Assembly: GCA_016743995.1 (NCBI GenBank)
Contig: JADGFG010000018.1
Coordinates: 1-37,364, forward strand
From: Kangiellaceae bacterium
GTDB taxonomy: Bacteria > Pseudomonadota > Gammaproteobacteria > Enterobacterales > Kangiellaceae
Reading direction: 5' to 3'
DNA length: 37,364 nt
This document shows, piece after piece, positions 8,129-18,856 of this stretch (its first letter is position 1; each line of letters opens with the position of its first letter). Both the position numbers and the translations under genes were made by a program. The notes beneath the pieces were generated by a model, which was not told the origin of the DNA, made no database searches, and was given only the letters and a program-made list of their open reading frames with translations.

Positions 8129-9361
8129 TTAAAACCCGCTAAACCACTGCTTCATGCGTTGGACTAGCTTGCCAAGCCCTGACTCACTCTCATCATAATT
8201 ATGATGTTGTGTATTTTGCTGCTGACCGTACAATAACAAGCCAACTCCTGTAGAGTGAATGGGGTTTCTCACAACGTCTACCAGCCCCTGAATACCTTGT
8301 GGTAAACCAAGCCTGACTGGCATATGAAAAACTTCTTCTGCCAACTCCATCAAACCTTCCATTTTGGATGAGCCACCAGTCATTACAATTCCTGCGGGAA
8401 TAATTTCTTCAAAACCACTACGTCTTAATTCAGCCTGAACTAAAGTAAACAATTCTTCATATCTTGGCTCAACAACTTCCGCAAGAGTTTGTCGCGAAAG
8501 TCTGCGCGAATTTCTATCGCCGACGCCAGGAACCTCAATCGTATCTTCCAGAGAAGTTAGCTGGCGTAATGCGCAGGCATATTTAATTTTTATATCTTCA
8601 GCGTGTTGAGTAGGTGTTCTTAATGCAACCGCAATGTCATTAGTAACCTGATCGCCAGCAATAGGGATAACTGCGGTATGCCGAATAGCACCTTCAGTAA
8701 ACACTGCAATATCAGTTGTCCCCCCACCGATATCAACAATACAGACTCCAAGTTCTTTCTCATCACTCGTTAATACCGAATAAGAGGAAGCAAGTTGCTC
8801 CAAAATAATATCGTCAACGTCCAACCCACAGCGACGGATGCATTTAACAATGTTCTGAGCCGCACTTACAGCACCAGTTACCATATGAACTTTAGCTTCA
8901 AGACGAACCCCTGACATACCTACTGGCTCACGAATTCCTTCCTGATTATCTATCACAAATTCTTGCGGTAAAATATGCAGAATTCTCTGATCCGCTGGTA
9001 TTGCAACAGCCTTAGCCGCGTCAATGACTCGCTCAACATCACCCGCATTAACCTCACTATCTCTGATTGCAACAATGCCATGAGAATTTAAACTTTTAAT
9101 ATGACTACCGGCAATACCAGCAAACACCGAGTGAATCTGACACCCTGCCATTAACTCAGCCTCTTCTACGGCACGCTGTATCGATTGCACAGTGGATTCA
9201 ATATTAACCACAACACCCTTTTTTAATCCGGTTGAAGGGTGGCTACCAATACCAATAATATCCGTTGAACCTTCCGTTCCAATTTCACCAACAATAGCAA
9301 CAACCTTGGAAGTGCCAATATCTAATCCAACAATCAGTTTTTTATCTTGTATCTTTGACAT
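8129..9361 (-). CDS. ftsA: Cell division protein FtsA, actin-like membrane tether
   Basis: Links FtsZ to the inner membrane and recruits late division proteins. The 410-residue protein has the actin-fold phosphate loops VGLDIGTSKVVAIVGE (N terminus) and VCIVDIGGGTTDIAVF (mid-protein). The SHS2/1C subdomain lies between them. A C-terminal amphipathic helix (LVQRMKQWFSGF) forms the membrane target sequence. The spacer before this helix is rich in Gln, Asn and His, which is common. The ATG at 9359-9361 has an AGAGAG Shine-Dalgarno sequence. The gene is 15 bases after ftsQ. Confidence 0.97.
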   Translation of the reverse strand: MSKIQDKKLIVGLDIGTSKVVAIVGEIGTEGSTDIIGIGSHPSTGLKKGVVVNIESTVQSIQRAVEEAELMAGCQIHSVFAGIAGSHIKSLNSHGIVAIRDSEVNAGDVERVIDAAKAVAIPADQRILHILPQEFVIDNQEGIREPVGMSGVRLEAKVHMVTGAVSAAQNIVKCIRRCGLDVDDIILEQLASSYSVLTSDEKELGVCIVDIGGGTTDIAVFTEGAIRHTAVIPIAGDQVTNDIAVALRTPTQHAEDIKIKYACALRQLTSLEDTIEVPGVGDRNSRRLSRQTLAEVVEPRYEELFTLVQAELRRSGFEEIIPAGIVMTGGSSKMEGLMELAEEVFHMPVRLGLPQGIQGLVDVVRNPIHSTGVGLLLYGQQQNTQHHNYDESESGLGKLVQRMKQWFSGF

Positions 9362-9376
9362 AATAAGTGGCTCTCT

Positions 9377-10195
9377 TTAGCCGTTTACAACGGGGTCACC
9401 GCTAGTTTGTGATTCATTTTCGTTTTGCCACTCAACTGCCAGACCATTGTGATAACGTAAATCAATCGATTTAATTTTACTTTTATTCTGAATAGAAGAA
9501 AAAACTCTGACAAGTCGGTCCACGCGTTCCGTTCTCTGTTTTCTTCCCAAATTTAACTCCAGGCCATTCATAAATTTCATCCGCCAGTTTTTAACCGGGT
9601 CAATATACAATCCCTGCAACTCCAAAGACAATAATTCAAACTGCCTTTTCACCTGCTTAAACTCTCTCCATACGCGCTGGTAATGTTCCAGCTCAACGGT
9701 TTCACTATGATAAAAATTAATTTCAGGTAATTGGCTAAAAAGCACTTCATTACCAACCTGTTTAATCTTTGTTCCTTTTTGAGTTAAAATAAAATCATCT
9801 ACTCTGGCAACCGGTTTGTGTTCAACAACCTTAAAAACGAGTTGTTCTGGCCACACTTTTCGTATTTCAACCGACTGAATCCAGTCAATACTTTTAGCTG
9901 CCTGCTGTAAATCATCCAGGTCAATTGACAACAGTCCTTTTACTTTCTGTTGCTGCATAAAATCCTGTATGTCAGACGCTTTCAAATAATGCGTATCGCC
10001 TTCTAACAGAACACGCTGCACTGGCCAGATATTACTCCAGAATTGTTTTCCCATCGTCACAACAAAAAACACAGTAGAACCAATCATTAACAATAATAAT
10101 AAACGTACAAAAATTTTACTTGCATTCAGTTCTCTCTTCGGAAAATTAATCCAGGATGAATACTGTTTTTTTATTGCCATTTTTGATTTGGTCAT
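9377..10195 (-). CDS. ftsQ: Cell division protein FtsQ
   Basis: Bitopic inner-membrane protein of the FtsQLB complex that regulates septal peptidoglycan synthesis. The 272-residue protein (E. coli 276) has a basic cytoplasmic tail, one membrane segment (about residues 31-50) and a periplasmic POTRA domain starting at VLLEGDTHYLKASDIQ. The beta domain follows with KVWPEQLVFKVVEHKPVA. Its ATG overlaps the ddlB stop by four bases (ATGA), the usual coupling of this cluster. The last residues (NENESQTSGDPVVNG) are polar and probably disordered. Confidence 0.95.
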   Translation of the reverse strand: MTKSKMAIKKQYSSWINFPKRELNASKIFVRLLLLLMIGSTVFFVVTMGKQFWSNIWPVQRVLLEGDTHYLKASDIQDFMQQQKVKGLLSIDLDDLQQAAKSIDWIQSVEIRKVWPEQLVFKVVEHKPVARVDDFILTQKGTKIKQVGNEVLFSQLPEINFYHSETVELEHYQRVWREFKQVKRQFELLSLELQGLYIDPVKNWRMKFMNGLELNLGRKQRTERVDRLVRVFSSIQNKSKIKSIDLRYHNGLAVEWQNENESQTSGDPVVNG

Positions 10196-11172
10196 ATCCT
10201 GGCACCATTATCAAAACTTGTATCCAGAATATGGAGAACTAAATCTTTAAAACTAACACCGACCGCATTTGCTGCTTTAGGTACAAGTGAGGTTTCCGTC
10301 ATACCAGGAACTGTATTGGCTTCTAAAATAAGAAACTCACCATCAATACCATCTCGAATAAAATCAACTCTTCCCCAACCCTGACAGCCTAATAATTCAA
10401 AAACTCTCAAAGCCAATTGACTTAAAAAAGCTTCTTCACCATCGGATAAACCACTTGGACAAAAATACTCAGTAGTATTCGCCTGATATTTTGCTTCATA
10501 ATCATAAAAGTCTCTTGGCGTCTGCATGCTGATACTGGGCAACGCCACACCTTTCAAAATGGAAACCGTATACTCTTTACCAGAAATAAAACTTTCTATT
10601 AACGCATAATCATCAAATTGATGCGCCAGCTTAACCGCTGTAATCAATTCATCAGGTGTTCTAACTTTAGACATACCGACGCTGGAGCCCTCATTTACCG
10701 GTTTAACAAATAAAACAGGTCCTAACCTCGCAAAAATAAGTCTGGCAGCATCTTGATCAAATGGCTCATTTTTTCTTATCGCACTAAATTGAGCTGTAGC
10801 AATCTCAGCCTGCTGAAATAATCTTTTACTCAACAGCTTATTCATCGAAACAGATGCGCCTGAAACATTTGATCCAGTAAAAGGGATCCCCAATACTTGC
10901 AGGAACCCCTGCACAACACCATCTTCACCATCTCTCCCGTGAAGCGCAATAAAAGCTCTTGTTATCTTCTGCTCTGACAAAGACTGATAAAGGTCTTTCT
11001 GAGTATCAATTTTTACAACATCAACACCAGCAGCCGTCAGTGCAAGATAAATCGCCTGTCCAGAACTTAATGAAACCTCTCGCTCAGCTGAACAACCACC
11101 GCACAAAACAGCGACTCGACCGTAATCCTCAGCTTTTCGGGTTAAATTTAATTTTTCATTCATTAAGTTCAT
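10192..11172 (-). CDS. ddlB: D-alanine--D-alanine ligase
   Basis: ATP-grasp enzyme making D-Ala-D-Ala for MurF. Family sequence is clear throughout: VLCGGCSAEREVSLSSG at the N terminus, FIALHGRDGEDG, the ATP-binding VKPVNEGSSVGMSKV, DYEAKYQANTTEYFCPSGL and the catalytic C-terminal ILEANTVPGMTETSLVPKAA. Three in-phase starts exist: TTG 11178, ATG 11172 and ATG 11163. None has a strong Shine-Dalgarno sequence. I take the first ATG (326 residues), which leaves a 15-20 residue extension relative to E. coli DdlB (306). It lies 24 bases after murC, and its stop overlaps ftsQ. Confidence 0.95.
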   Translation of the reverse strand: MNLMNEKLNLTRKAEDYGRVAVLCGGCSAEREVSLSSGQAIYLALTAAGVDVVKIDTQKDLYQSLSEQKITRAFIALHGRDGEDGVVQGFLQVLGIPFTGSNVSGASVSMNKLLSKRLFQQAEIATAQFSAIRKNEPFDQDAARLIFARLGPVLFVKPVNEGSSVGMSKVRTPDELITAVKLAHQFDDYALIESFISGKEYTVSILKGVALPSISMQTPRDFYDYEAKYQANTTEYFCPSGLSDGEEAFLSQLALRVFELLGCQGWGRVDFIRDGIDGEFLILEANTVPGMTETSLVPKAANAVGVSFKDLVLHILDTSFDNGARI

Positions 11173-11196
11173 ATTCAAATATCTGTTTAATCAACT

Positions 11197-12669
11197 CTAC
11201 TGACTAATTTCTCTATAATCATTTACAAATAACAACTGATTTTCTGACCAGTTTTTTGCAATACCACCAACATTTCCCGCCCCCTGAGTAACAACAAGGT
11301 CATCATCTTTAAGCACTGCAGCCAGAGTCGATTCCAGTTCAGAGCGATCTTCTACAAAGATAGGATCAAGTTGTCCTCTTTGACGAATTGAACGACAAAG
11401 TGATCGAGCATCAGCTCCGGCTATCGGTGACTCTCCGGCAGAATAAACATCTAGCATAATCAAGACATCGACTCGAGAAAGCACCGAGGAAAAATCTTCA
11501 AATAAATCTCTGGTTCGAGTATAACGATGAGGCTGAAAAACCATAACCAGTCTTTTATCTTTCCAGCCATCCCTCACCGCACTGACTGTTGCCGCAACTT
11601 CAGTAGGATGATGACCATAATCATCGACCAACAAAATCTTTCCAGCATTAGTCTCATATTCACCACAAAACTGAAAGCGTCGTCCAATTCCACCAAAATT
11701 TTGCAGTGATTTCACCAATGCAGGCGCTCTGACTCCATCCTCGTTAGCCACTGCAAAAGCAGCCAGAGAATTAAGTACGTTATGCTTACCTGGCATATTA
11801 AGTTTAATTTCGAGTAATCCTGGCTTACCTTTACGTTTAACTTTATAAAAACTAACTGCGCCTTCCTGATGAAATTCTACCGCCTGATAATCAACCCCTT
11901 CCGAAAATCCGTAAGTAACATAAGGTCTCATCAGTGAAGGAATAATCTGCTTAACGCCATCATCATCGCCGCACAATACTGCTAAACCATAAAAGGGCAA
12001 ATTGTGCAAAAACTCAACAAACGTCTGTTTAACTTTCTCAAAATCACCATCATAAGTTTCCATATGATCCATATCAATATTGGTCACTACCGATACCATA
12101 GGCTGCAAATGTAGAAAAGAGGCGTCACTTTCATCAGCCTCGGCAATAAAGTAACGGCTTTTTCCTAAACGTGCATTGGCTCCAAGACGGTTTAACAATC
12201 CACCAATCACAAATGTTGGGTCTAACCCGGCATCACCAAAAATTGTTGCTAACAGACTCGTTGTCGTTGTTTTTCCATGTGTGCCAGCTATTGCAACACC
12301 ATGTCTGAATCGCATAAGCTCAGCTAACATTTCAGCTCTGGGAACAATTGGAATTCTTCTCGAACGTGCAGCTTCTAGCTCGGGATTATTTTTTGGTATT
12401 GCCGTGCTCACAACAACGACATCAGCGCCCAATACATTATTAGCGGTATGCTGATGAAAAACTTCAGCGCCTAATGAAACTAATCGTTTGGTCACAGGCC
12501 CATCACCAGGATCTGAACCAGTAACCAGATAACCCTGGTTTAAAAGTACTTCAGCAATACCACACATACCGGCACCGCCAATTCCAATAAAATGAATAGA
12601 CCGAATACGCCGCATTTCTGGAATGTCAATTTGCGCATTATTAATAACTTGATTATCGACTCTTCTCAC
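11197..12669 (-). CDS. murC: UDP-N-acetylmuramate--L-alanine ligase
   Basis: Adds L-Ala to UDP-MurNAc in the cytoplasm. The 490-residue protein (E. coli 491) has the N-terminal Rossmann motif [18 protein letters not shown], the Mur-ligase P-loop [11 protein letters not shown] near residue 128, [22 protein letters not shown] and the C-terminal [14 protein letters not shown] and [13 protein letters not shown]. It begins with GTG (12667-12669), forming a GTGA overlap with the murG stop. The next ATG (residue 19) is too far into the conserved [12 protein letters not shown] region to be preferred. Confidence 0.97.
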   Translation of the reverse strand: MRRVDNQVINNAQIDIPEMRRIRSIHFIGIGGAGMCGIAEVLLNQGYLVTGSDPGDGPVTKRLVSLGAEVFHQHTANNVLGADVVVVSTAIPKNNPELEAARSRRIPIVPRAEMLAELMRFRHGVAIAGTHGKTTTTSLLATIFGDAGLDPTFVIGGLLNRLGANARLGKSRYFIAEADESDASFLHLQPMVSVVTNIDMDHMETYDGDFEKVKQTFVEFLHNLPFYGLAVLCGDDDGVKQIIPSLMRPYVTYGFSEGVDYQAVEFHQEGAVSFYKVKRKGKPGLLEIKLNMPGKHNVLNSLAAFAVANEDGVRAPALVKSLQNFGGIGRRFQFCGEYETNAGKILLVDDYGHHPTEVAATVSAVRDGWKDKRLVMVFQPHRYTRTRDLFEDFSSVLSRVDVLIMLDVYSAGESPIAGADARSLCRSIRQRGQLDPIFVEDRSELESTLAAVLKDDDLVVTQGAGNVGGIAKNWSENQLLFVNDYREISQ

Positions 12670-13790
12670 GCTTTCACTCCAAATACATTACAATAGTCGG
12701 CGACTTTCTCAGCTGCATTTAATAAAGCGGCGTTTTTTGCTCGACCTGCTATTTCATTTATTTTTTCTGGCTGACTAATCAGCTGATTAATTTCTGATAT
12801 ACAACTCGTACTGGTCAGTTCCTTCTCCTGAACACAAATTGCTCCACCCTGTTCAACCAGCCAACTTGCATTCACTGCTTGATGATCATCAACGGCATAA
12901 GGAAAAGGCACAAATATTGCGCAAATTCCAACTGTTGAAACTTCCGACACAGTAGATGCACCAGCTCGACAAATAATGATATCTGCCCATTCAAATGCTT
13001 CGCTCATTTTTTCAATAAACTCACACAAAACAACACTTTCTTTATTCGCCAGTTGATTCGCGGCATAAAATTTCTGTGTTTCTATTATTCTGTTTTTTCC
13101 GACCTGGTGTTTTACCTTCACTTTTCCCAGCAATAGCGACTCTTTCAACAATACAGGTATGTTTTTATTCAATGCCAGCGCACCACGGCTACCGCCTACG
13201 ACCAGCACATTAATAACTGAGCTTTCGGTGTTATTCAGCTCAATAGGTACCTTTTTCTCTTTCGTATTGAGCATTTCAATTTCTTTTCGTACCGGATTAC
13301 CTACGGTTTCAACTTTGTTTGCAGGTTGAAAAGCTCCCGGGAATGCCTGAAATATTTTTCTCGAAAATATGCCAAGAACTTTGTTAGTAAAACCAGCTAT
13401 CGCATTCTGCTCGTGAATAACCAATGGAGTTCTGGTTAAAAAGGCAGCGATACCACCAGGACCTGATGCAAAACCACCAAAACCAATCACTACTTCTGGT
13501 TTTACTTTTTTTAATACTTTTATCGCCTGATAAATCGCTTTACATAAAGTTAATGGTGCAGCAATCCAACCAGTAATCCCATTACCTCTTAAGCCGGAAA
13601 CAGAAATTAAATTCAGATTAATTGAGTGCCCGGCAACTAACTGCTCTTCCATTCCGCCCCTGGAACCCAGCCAGTCAACATTCCAGCCTTTCTGCTTTAA
13701 TGAGTTGGCGACCGCTATTCCAGGAAAAATATGTCCCCCGGTTCCACCCGCCATAATTAATGCCGTAGATTGTCTGTGTAGCTGGTTCAT
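12666..13790 (-). CDS. murG: UDP-GlcNAc:lipid I N-acetylglucosaminyltransferase
   Basis: Transfers GlcNAc to lipid I, making lipid II on the inner leaflet of the cytoplasmic membrane. The 374-residue GT28-family protein shows [19 protein letters not shown] (G-loop 1), [18 protein letters not shown] (G-loop 2), [12 protein letters not shown], the third glycine loop [12 protein letters not shown], and the donor-site region [17 protein letters not shown] and [12 protein letters not shown]. Its ATG shares a base with the ftsW stop (TAATG). At the 3' side it overlaps murC by four bases. Slightly longer than E. coli MurG (355), mainly because of loops around residues 175-190. Confidence 0.97.
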   Translation of the reverse strand: MNQLHRQSTALIMAGGTGGHIFPGIAVANSLKQKGWNVDWLGSRGGMEEQLVAGHSINLNLISVSGLRGNGITGWIAAPLTLCKAIYQAIKVLKKVKPEVVIGFGGFASGPGGIAAFLTRTPLVIHEQNAIAGFTNKVLGIFSRKIFQAFPGAFQPANKVETVGNPVRKEIEMLNTKEKKVPIELNNTESSVINVLVVGGSRGALALNKNIPVLLKESLLLGKVKVKHQVGKNRIIETQKFYAANQLANKESVVLCEFIEKMSEAFEWADIIICRAGASTVSEVSTVGICAIFVPFPYAVDDHQAVNASWLVEQGGAICVQEKELTSTSCISEINQLISQPEKINEIAGRAKNAALLNAAEKVADYCNVFGVKA

Positions 13791-14953
13791 TATTTTTTTC
13801 CCCCAGCTTTCTTTCTGACACCGGGCTGTGTATTTTCCTGCAATCTATTTTCGTAATCTATCCGTAATAAAATTGCGACGGCCATTCCGCAGGCAATCAG
13901 GCTGTTTCCACCATAACTGATAAATGGTAAAGTTAAGCCTTTAGTCGGTAACGCTCCGCTAGTCACCCCCATATTGATCAACGCCTGAAAGGTTAACCAG
14001 AAGCCTATTCCGTAAGCGAGATAAGCAGCATAAGGTTTTTCTAATAATAATGCGGCGCGACCAATTTTCATTGAACGAAAAAAGAACACAAAGAATAATC
14101 CTAATACGAAAGCGACACCAAGCAACCCTAATTCTTCAGCTAATACCGCAAAAATAAAATCGGTGTGCGCCTCAGGTAAATAAGATAATTTCTGCAAACT
14201 ATTACCCAGGCCCTGCCCCCAGATACCGCCTCTACCAAAAGCGATTAGCGATTGTGTAAGCTGATAACCACTTCCAAAGGGATCAGCCCATGGATTTAAA
14301 AACGTCATTAACCGTTCAAGACGATAGGGCTGACTCACGGCAATTAAAGCCAGAATTCCCCCAACGGCCAATGATAAACCGATAAACTGCCATAAACGCG
14401 CTCCCCCCAGAAATAACATTGCCAGAGAAGTTGCCAGAATAACAACTGACGCACCAAAATCAGGTTCTAACAACAAAAGACCAGTGATTATTGCCAGTAC
14501 TAATAATGGTTTAACAAAACCGGTAATCTGAGTCTGTAACTCATCAGTACGTCTCACCAGATACCCGGCAAGGTATACAACGACAAACAATTTAATGGCT
14601 TCTGAAACCTGAAAAGTTAATGGTCCAATGGCAAACCAGCGTCGACTACCATTAACCGTCCGGCCAGCAAAAAGTACAAAAACAAGCAGTATCAATCCCA
14701 ACACTAATAAATAGGGCCCATATTTTTGCCAGCGAGAAACCGGTTGAGTTAACACCACGCAAACACAGACAAGAGAGATCAACAAATAAATAAAATGACG
14801 AATAACAAAATAGTCAGTCTTTCCATTCAAACTATTTTCAGCAAAATAAAGTGAACTAGACGTCACCATAATCATACCAATAGCAACAAGTGTTAAGACG
14901 GTCACGACCATGACTTTGTCATACCACAATGGAGAATTCGTTACCTTATTCAT
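13790..14953 (-). CDS. ftsW: SEDS-family septal peptidoglycan glycosyltransferase FtsW
   Basis: Polytopic membrane protein that polymerises lipid II at the septum together with FtsI. About ten hydrophobic segments are visible. Family hallmarks include NGSRRWFAIGPLTFQVSEAIKLF, LLEPDFGASVV, AHTDFIFAVLAEELGLLG and the near-C-terminal TLPFISYGGNSL. The ATG at 14951-14953 makes an ATGA overlap with the murD stop and gives 387 residues. The upstream TTG (14957-14959) would add two residues and is less likely. The C-terminal tail is short, basic and cytoplasmic. Confidence 0.97.
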   Translation of the reverse strand: MNKVTNSPLWYDKVMVVTVLTLVAIGMIMVTSSSLYFAENSLNGKTDYFVIRHFIYLLISLVCVCVVLTQPVSRWQKYGPYLLVLGLILLVFVLFAGRTVNGSRRWFAIGPLTFQVSEAIKLFVVVYLAGYLVRRTDELQTQITGFVKPLLVLAIITGLLLLEPDFGASVVILATSLAMLFLGGARLWQFIGLSLAVGGILALIAVSQPYRLERLMTFLNPWADPFGSGYQLTQSLIAFGRGGIWGQGLGNSLQKLSYLPEAHTDFIFAVLAEELGLLGVAFVLGLFFVFFFRSMKIGRAALLLEKPYAAYLAYGIGFWLTFQALINMGVTSGALPTKGLTLPFISYGGNSLIACGMAVAILLRIDYENRLQENTQPGVRKKAGGKK

Positions 14954-16332
14954 GCGCAATTCCTTACTGCATGCGTAAATGCATCACCACGAACTTCGAA
15001 ATTACGGTACATATCCAGGCTTGCGCAAGCAGGCGACAATAAAACCAGGTTTCTACCCGGCGAACTATTATTTTCCTGACATTCTGTTTTTGAACCTCTC
15101 AACAAATAGCCTCTGGCAATACTTACTGCGTCATCCATATCTTTTGCCAGCTGATATTTACTTTTATCAACCAGATTAGTGAAACGCTCTGCATCTCTTC
15201 CCATAAAAATACAGTAATTCACTTTTTTCTGGAAAATATCCTTTAATACACTCAGATCACTACCTTTTGAATCGCCACCGGCAATCAGCACAACCTGAGA
15301 GTAATAATCACCATCAATGCTGTCCAGTGCAGCACAGGTCGCCCCCACATTAGTTGCTTTTGAATCATTGATCCAGTCTGTCTGTTGACGCTTATCAATA
15401 AGCTGAAAACGATGAGGCAAACCTGAATATGCTTTTATTTCATTAACTATCTTTTCATTAATTTCAACACCAGCTTCACTCACCAATGCTAATGCAGCTA
15501 GTATATTGCTCCAGTTCTGAGCACCAACAATATTCAAATCGTTAACATTAACGATTGGCTGGCCATCAGCGACTAACCATGTCTGGTCTGCCATATTTTC
15601 AACACGATATTTTGAGCCACTATTTTTCAGACTAAACGAAACAGAATCTCTATTCTCTTCTGGGTAAGTTAGCTTGTCATCGAAGTTACACACCAGTGAC
15701 TTTGCATGATGATATATCGTTAACTTGGATTTTTTATAATGCTCAAAATCAGGATACCTATCCATATGATCTTCTGAAATATTAAGTACTACTGCGGCAT
15801 CCGGTTTTAGCGAGTGCGATGTGTCTAACTGAAAGCTGGACAACTCAAGAACATAAACATCGGCATCATTTTCTGGTAAAAAGTCCAATACGGGCTTACC
15901 AAAATTGCCGCCAATCTGAGCATTGATTCCTGCTGCTTTTAAAAATCGATAAGTTAAGTCTGTAACAGTACTCTTGCCATTGGAGCCTGTAATTGCAATC
16001 ACCTTACTGCGATTAAGTTGAGCAAATAATTCAATATCTCCTATAACAGGAACACCCGCAAAAATTGCACTTCTAACTCTTTCGTTCTCAGGTGATACAC
16101 CAGGACTCAAAATGATCTTTTCCGCCTGATTAAGCAAATTCTGATCGATATCCCCAAACCAGCTGGCCTGACAATAAGAAAGCTCGTCAAGAGTCTCTTT
16201 TCCTGAAGGAGTATCTCGAGTATCAAATACAAAGAATGGTTTTTTAATTCTCTGAAAATAGCGCGCAGCTGCAATTCCAGACATTCCCAGTCCGAAAATA
16301 CAGATTAACTTGCTAATTTCATTATTCTTCAT
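14950..16332 (-). CDS. murD: UDP-MurNAc-L-alanine--D-glutamate ligase
   Basis: Adds D-Glu to UDP-MurNAc-L-Ala. The 460-residue protein (E. coli 438) has the N-terminal uracil-binding fold (GLGMSGIAAARYF), the P-loop AITGSNGKSTVTDL, ELSSFQLD, NISEDHMDRY, the domain-3 motif WINDSKATNVGAT, and VLLSPACASLDMYRNFEVRGDAF near the C terminus. The extra length lies partly in a short insert (CQENNSSPGRN) before that last motif. The ATG has an A-rich upstream with GGGA 13 bases away. A 50-base gap without recognisable signals separates it from mraY. Confidence 0.97.
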   Translation of the reverse strand: MKNNEISKLICIFGLGMSGIAAARYFQRIKKPFFVFDTRDTPSGKETLDELSYCQASWFGDIDQNLLNQAEKIILSPGVSPENERVRSAIFAGVPVIGDIELFAQLNRSKVIAITGSNGKSTVTDLTYRFLKAAGINAQIGGNFGKPVLDFLPENDADVYVLELSSFQLDTSHSLKPDAAVVLNISEDHMDRYPDFEHYKKSKLTIYHHAKSLVCNFDDKLTYPEENRDSVSFSLKNSGSKYRVENMADQTWLVADGQPIVNVNDLNIVGAQNWSNILAALALVSEAGVEINEKIVNEIKAYSGLPHRFQLIDKRQQTDWINDSKATNVGATCAALDSIDGDYYSQVVLIAGGDSKGSDLSVLKDIFQKKVNYCIFMGRDAERFTNLVDKSKYQLAKDMDDAVSIARGYLLRGSKTECQENNSSPGRNLVLLSPACASLDMYRNFEVRGDAFTHAVRNCA

Positions 16333-16382
16333 TTTTTTCTTTATTTCCCGATCTTCTCTTTATTAATTAAGATTCTCTTTTC

Positions 16383-17465
16383 TTAGCGAATTTTTAAAGT
16401 AGCCAGCCCTACCAGCACAAGTACCACAGAAATGATCCAGAAACGTACAATAACCCTGGGCTCTGGCCAGCCCTTCAATTCATAGTGATGATGAAGCGGC
16501 GCCATGTTAAATATTCTTCGTCCGGTTAACTTAAAGGAGGCAACCTGAAGAATGACAGAAATAGTTTCCATCACAAAAATACCGCCCATAATAAACAACA
16601 CTAGCTCTTGTCGAACAATCACAGCAACAGTCCCTAATGCAGCCCCTAATCCCAGCGAACCAACATCCCCCATAAAAACCTGTGCGGGATAGGTGTTGAA
16701 CCATAAAAAACCTAATCCGGCACCAGCCATTGCACCACAAAATATAATAAGCTCACCCGTTCCGGGTATATACGGAATCTCCAGATAAGCAGAAAAATTT
16801 ATATGACCGGTAACATAAGCAAAAATACCCAGTGCACCAGCAACCAGGACCGTTGGCAAAATAGCCAGTCCATCTAACCCGTCGGTTAAATTAACCGCAT
16901 TGCTAGTGCCAACAATCACAAAATAAGTCAACACCACATAAAAAATCCCCAGACTGATTGCAACATTCTTAAAAAATGGAAAAATCAGTTCAGTTTCTGC
17001 TGGCAATTCAGCGGAACTATATAAATAGATAGCAGCAACAATACCGACAACCGATTGCCAGAAATATTTCCACCGCGATGCCAGACCTTTAGGATCCTTA
17101 TAAACCAGCTTTCTGTAATCATCAATCCAACCAACAAGACCAAATCCTAGCGTTGTCAGTAACACAGTCCAGACAAAACGATTTTCAAGATTAGACCAGA
17201 GAATGGTTGAAACTGTGATTGCAATTAAAATCAACGCGCCGCCCATTGTTGGTGTACCCGCCTTACTCAAATGAGACTGCGGACCATCATCTCGTACCGT
17301 TTGACCAATTTGCTTTCCAGATAATTTTCTTATCATCAAAGGGCCTAACAACAGTGCAATCAGCAAAGCAGTTAAAACCCCCAGAATTCCTCGGATCGTC
17401 AGATAGCTAAATAAATTAAATCCAGAATGGTATTGCTGTAAATATTCAGTAAGCCAGAGCAACAT
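16383..17465 (-). CDS. mraY: Phospho-MurNAc-pentapeptide translocase
   Basis: Inner-membrane enzyme that links the UDP-MurNAc-pentapeptide moiety to undecaprenyl phosphate, giving lipid I. At 360 residues it equals E. coli MraY. About ten membrane segments are interspersed with the active-site loops: [29 protein letters not shown] (DD pair), [29 protein letters not shown] and the [15 protein letters not shown] His cluster near the C terminus. It lies two bases after murF. Confidence 0.98.
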   Translation of the reverse strand: MLLWLTEYLQQYHSGFNLFSYLTIRGILGVLTALLIALLLGPLMIRKLSGKQIGQTVRDDGPQSHLSKAGTPTMGGALILIAITVSTILWSNLENRFVWTVLLTTLGFGLVGWIDDYRKLVYKDPKGLASRWKYFWQSVVGIVAAIYLYSSAELPAETELIFPFFKNVAISLGIFYVVLTYFVIVGTSNAVNLTDGLDGLAILPTVLVAGALGIFAYVTGHINFSAYLEIPYIPGTGELIIFCGAMAGAGLGFLWFNTYPAQVFMGDVGSLGLGAALGTVAVIVRQELVLFIMGGIFVMETISVILQVASFKLTGRRIFNMAPLHHHYELKGWPEPRVIVRFWIISVVLVLVGLATLKIR

Positions 17466-17467
17466 AT

Positions 17468-18856
17468 TTAATACTCCCCTTCAGGTGAATCGACACTCGT
17501 TTTCTGGTTTGCCATATCCTCTGATAAAGAAAATACAACCTCTTCCATATGCGCACTACGAGAGCCTTTAACCAACATCGTCGTATTACTCTTAACTTCC
17601 TGCATTAATTTTTTTATTAATTTTTTCTTTTCGGTAAAATGTTCACCTTTACCATTAAATCTGGCATGAGAAAACTGTGTCAAAATTCCACAGGAGTACA
17701 TTTTATCAATGCCCGCCTGTGTCGCCAGCTCACCAATTTTTTCATGGCATTCTCGACCAAATTGCCCCAGCTCGGCCATATCGCCAATCACCAGGATTCT
17801 TTCATCGTCATAACCTTTCAACAAATCTATTGCTACTTTCATAGAGTCCAGATTCGCATTGTAAGTATCATCAATCACACAACAACCATTAGTCAGTTTT
17901 TTCATCGTCAATCGCCCTGAAACCAATGGCGTATTCTCCAACCCCTTCACCACTTGCTCCAGGCTATGGTTAAGCGCCAGAGCACAAGCAGCTGCTGCCA
18001 GAGCGTTATTAACATTATGCCGGCCTGCCAGCGGTACATTGACCCGTTTTGTCAGCCCTTTAAAGACCAGGTCAAACTGCGGACAATGCTCATTGTCCAT
18101 ATTAATATTTTTAGCAACTAAATCTGCGTTTCCAATGGCAGAAAAAGTAAAGATTGTGTTATTAATGTGCTTCTTCCAAAAATCAGCAAACTCATCATCA
18201 TTATTAACAACAGCAATACCGTTCTTTTTTAACTCTGAATAAATCTCCCCTTTTGCTCTGGCGACCCCCTGCAAATCACCAAACCCTTCAAGGTGAGCTG
18301 CGGCGACATTATTAATCACAGCCACATCAGGCTGTGTTAAAGACGCCGTATAGGCAATTTCTCCGGGATGATTCGCGCCTAACTCAATCACAGCAAATTC
18401 ATGCTCTCTACTCATCTCCAGAAGCGTTAGTGGCGCCCCAATTTCATTATTAAAATTGCCATGCGTTGCCAGGGTACAACCTGAATTTCGAAAAATTGAT
18501 GCCAACATTTCTTTAACCGTTGTTTTACCGCTACTTCCAGTGATAGCGACACACCGAGCACTCGATTTTGAACGATTAAATCTGGCCAGTTCACCCAGAG
18601 CCAGTTTTGTATCTTTAACAATTAGTTGTGGAATATCTGACTCTATTGCTTTTTCCACAACAATTGCCGCTGCATTCTGGGCAATAACATCATCCAGAAA
18701 ATGGTGTGCGTCAAAATGTGGGCCTTTAAGCGCAACAAATAACCCACCTTCTCTTCGCTCTCTACTATCGGTATACACCTGCGAAATTTCAACATCATCA
18801 CCTGATAGTTGAGCATTAAGATGGTTAGCCAGAATTGATAATCTTGTTAAAATCAT
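17468..18856 (-). CDS. murF: UDP-MurNAc-tripeptide--D-Ala-D-Ala ligase
   Basis: Adds the D-Ala-D-Ala made by DdlB, completing the pentapeptide. The 462-residue protein (E. coli 452) shows [20 protein letters not shown] at the N terminus, the P-loop [44 protein letters not shown] and [14 protein letters not shown]. The C-terminal [15 protein letters not shown] is the family end motif. Its ATG overlaps the murE stop (ATGA). No anomalies were seen. Confidence 0.97.
   Translation of the reverse strand: MILTRLSILANHLNAQLSGDDVEISQVYTDSRERREGGLFVALKGPHFDAHHFLDDVIAQNAAAIVVEKAIESDIPQLIVKDTKLALGELARFNRSKSSARCVAITGSSGKTTVKEMLASIFRNSGCTLATHGNFNNEIGAPLTLLEMSREHEFAVIELGANHPGEIAYTASLTQPDVAVINNVAAAHLEGFGDLQGVARAKGEIYSELKKNGIAVVNNDDEFADFWKKHINNTIFTFSAIGNADLVAKNINMDNEHCPQFDLVFKGLTKRVNVPLAGRHNVNNALAAAACALALNHSLEQVVKGLENTPLVSGRLTMKKLTNGCCVIDDTYNANLDSMKVAIDLLKGYDDERILVIGDMAELGQFGRECHEKIGELATQAGIDKMYSCGILTQFSHARFNGKGEHFTEKKKLIKKLMQEVKSNTTMLVKGSRSAHMEEVVFSLSEDMANQKTSVDSPEGEY

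Noticed and set aside
18456-18812. 118-residue plus-strand open frame inside murF
   Set aside because: It is antisense to conserved murF sequence, with no ribosome site or domain. A shadow.
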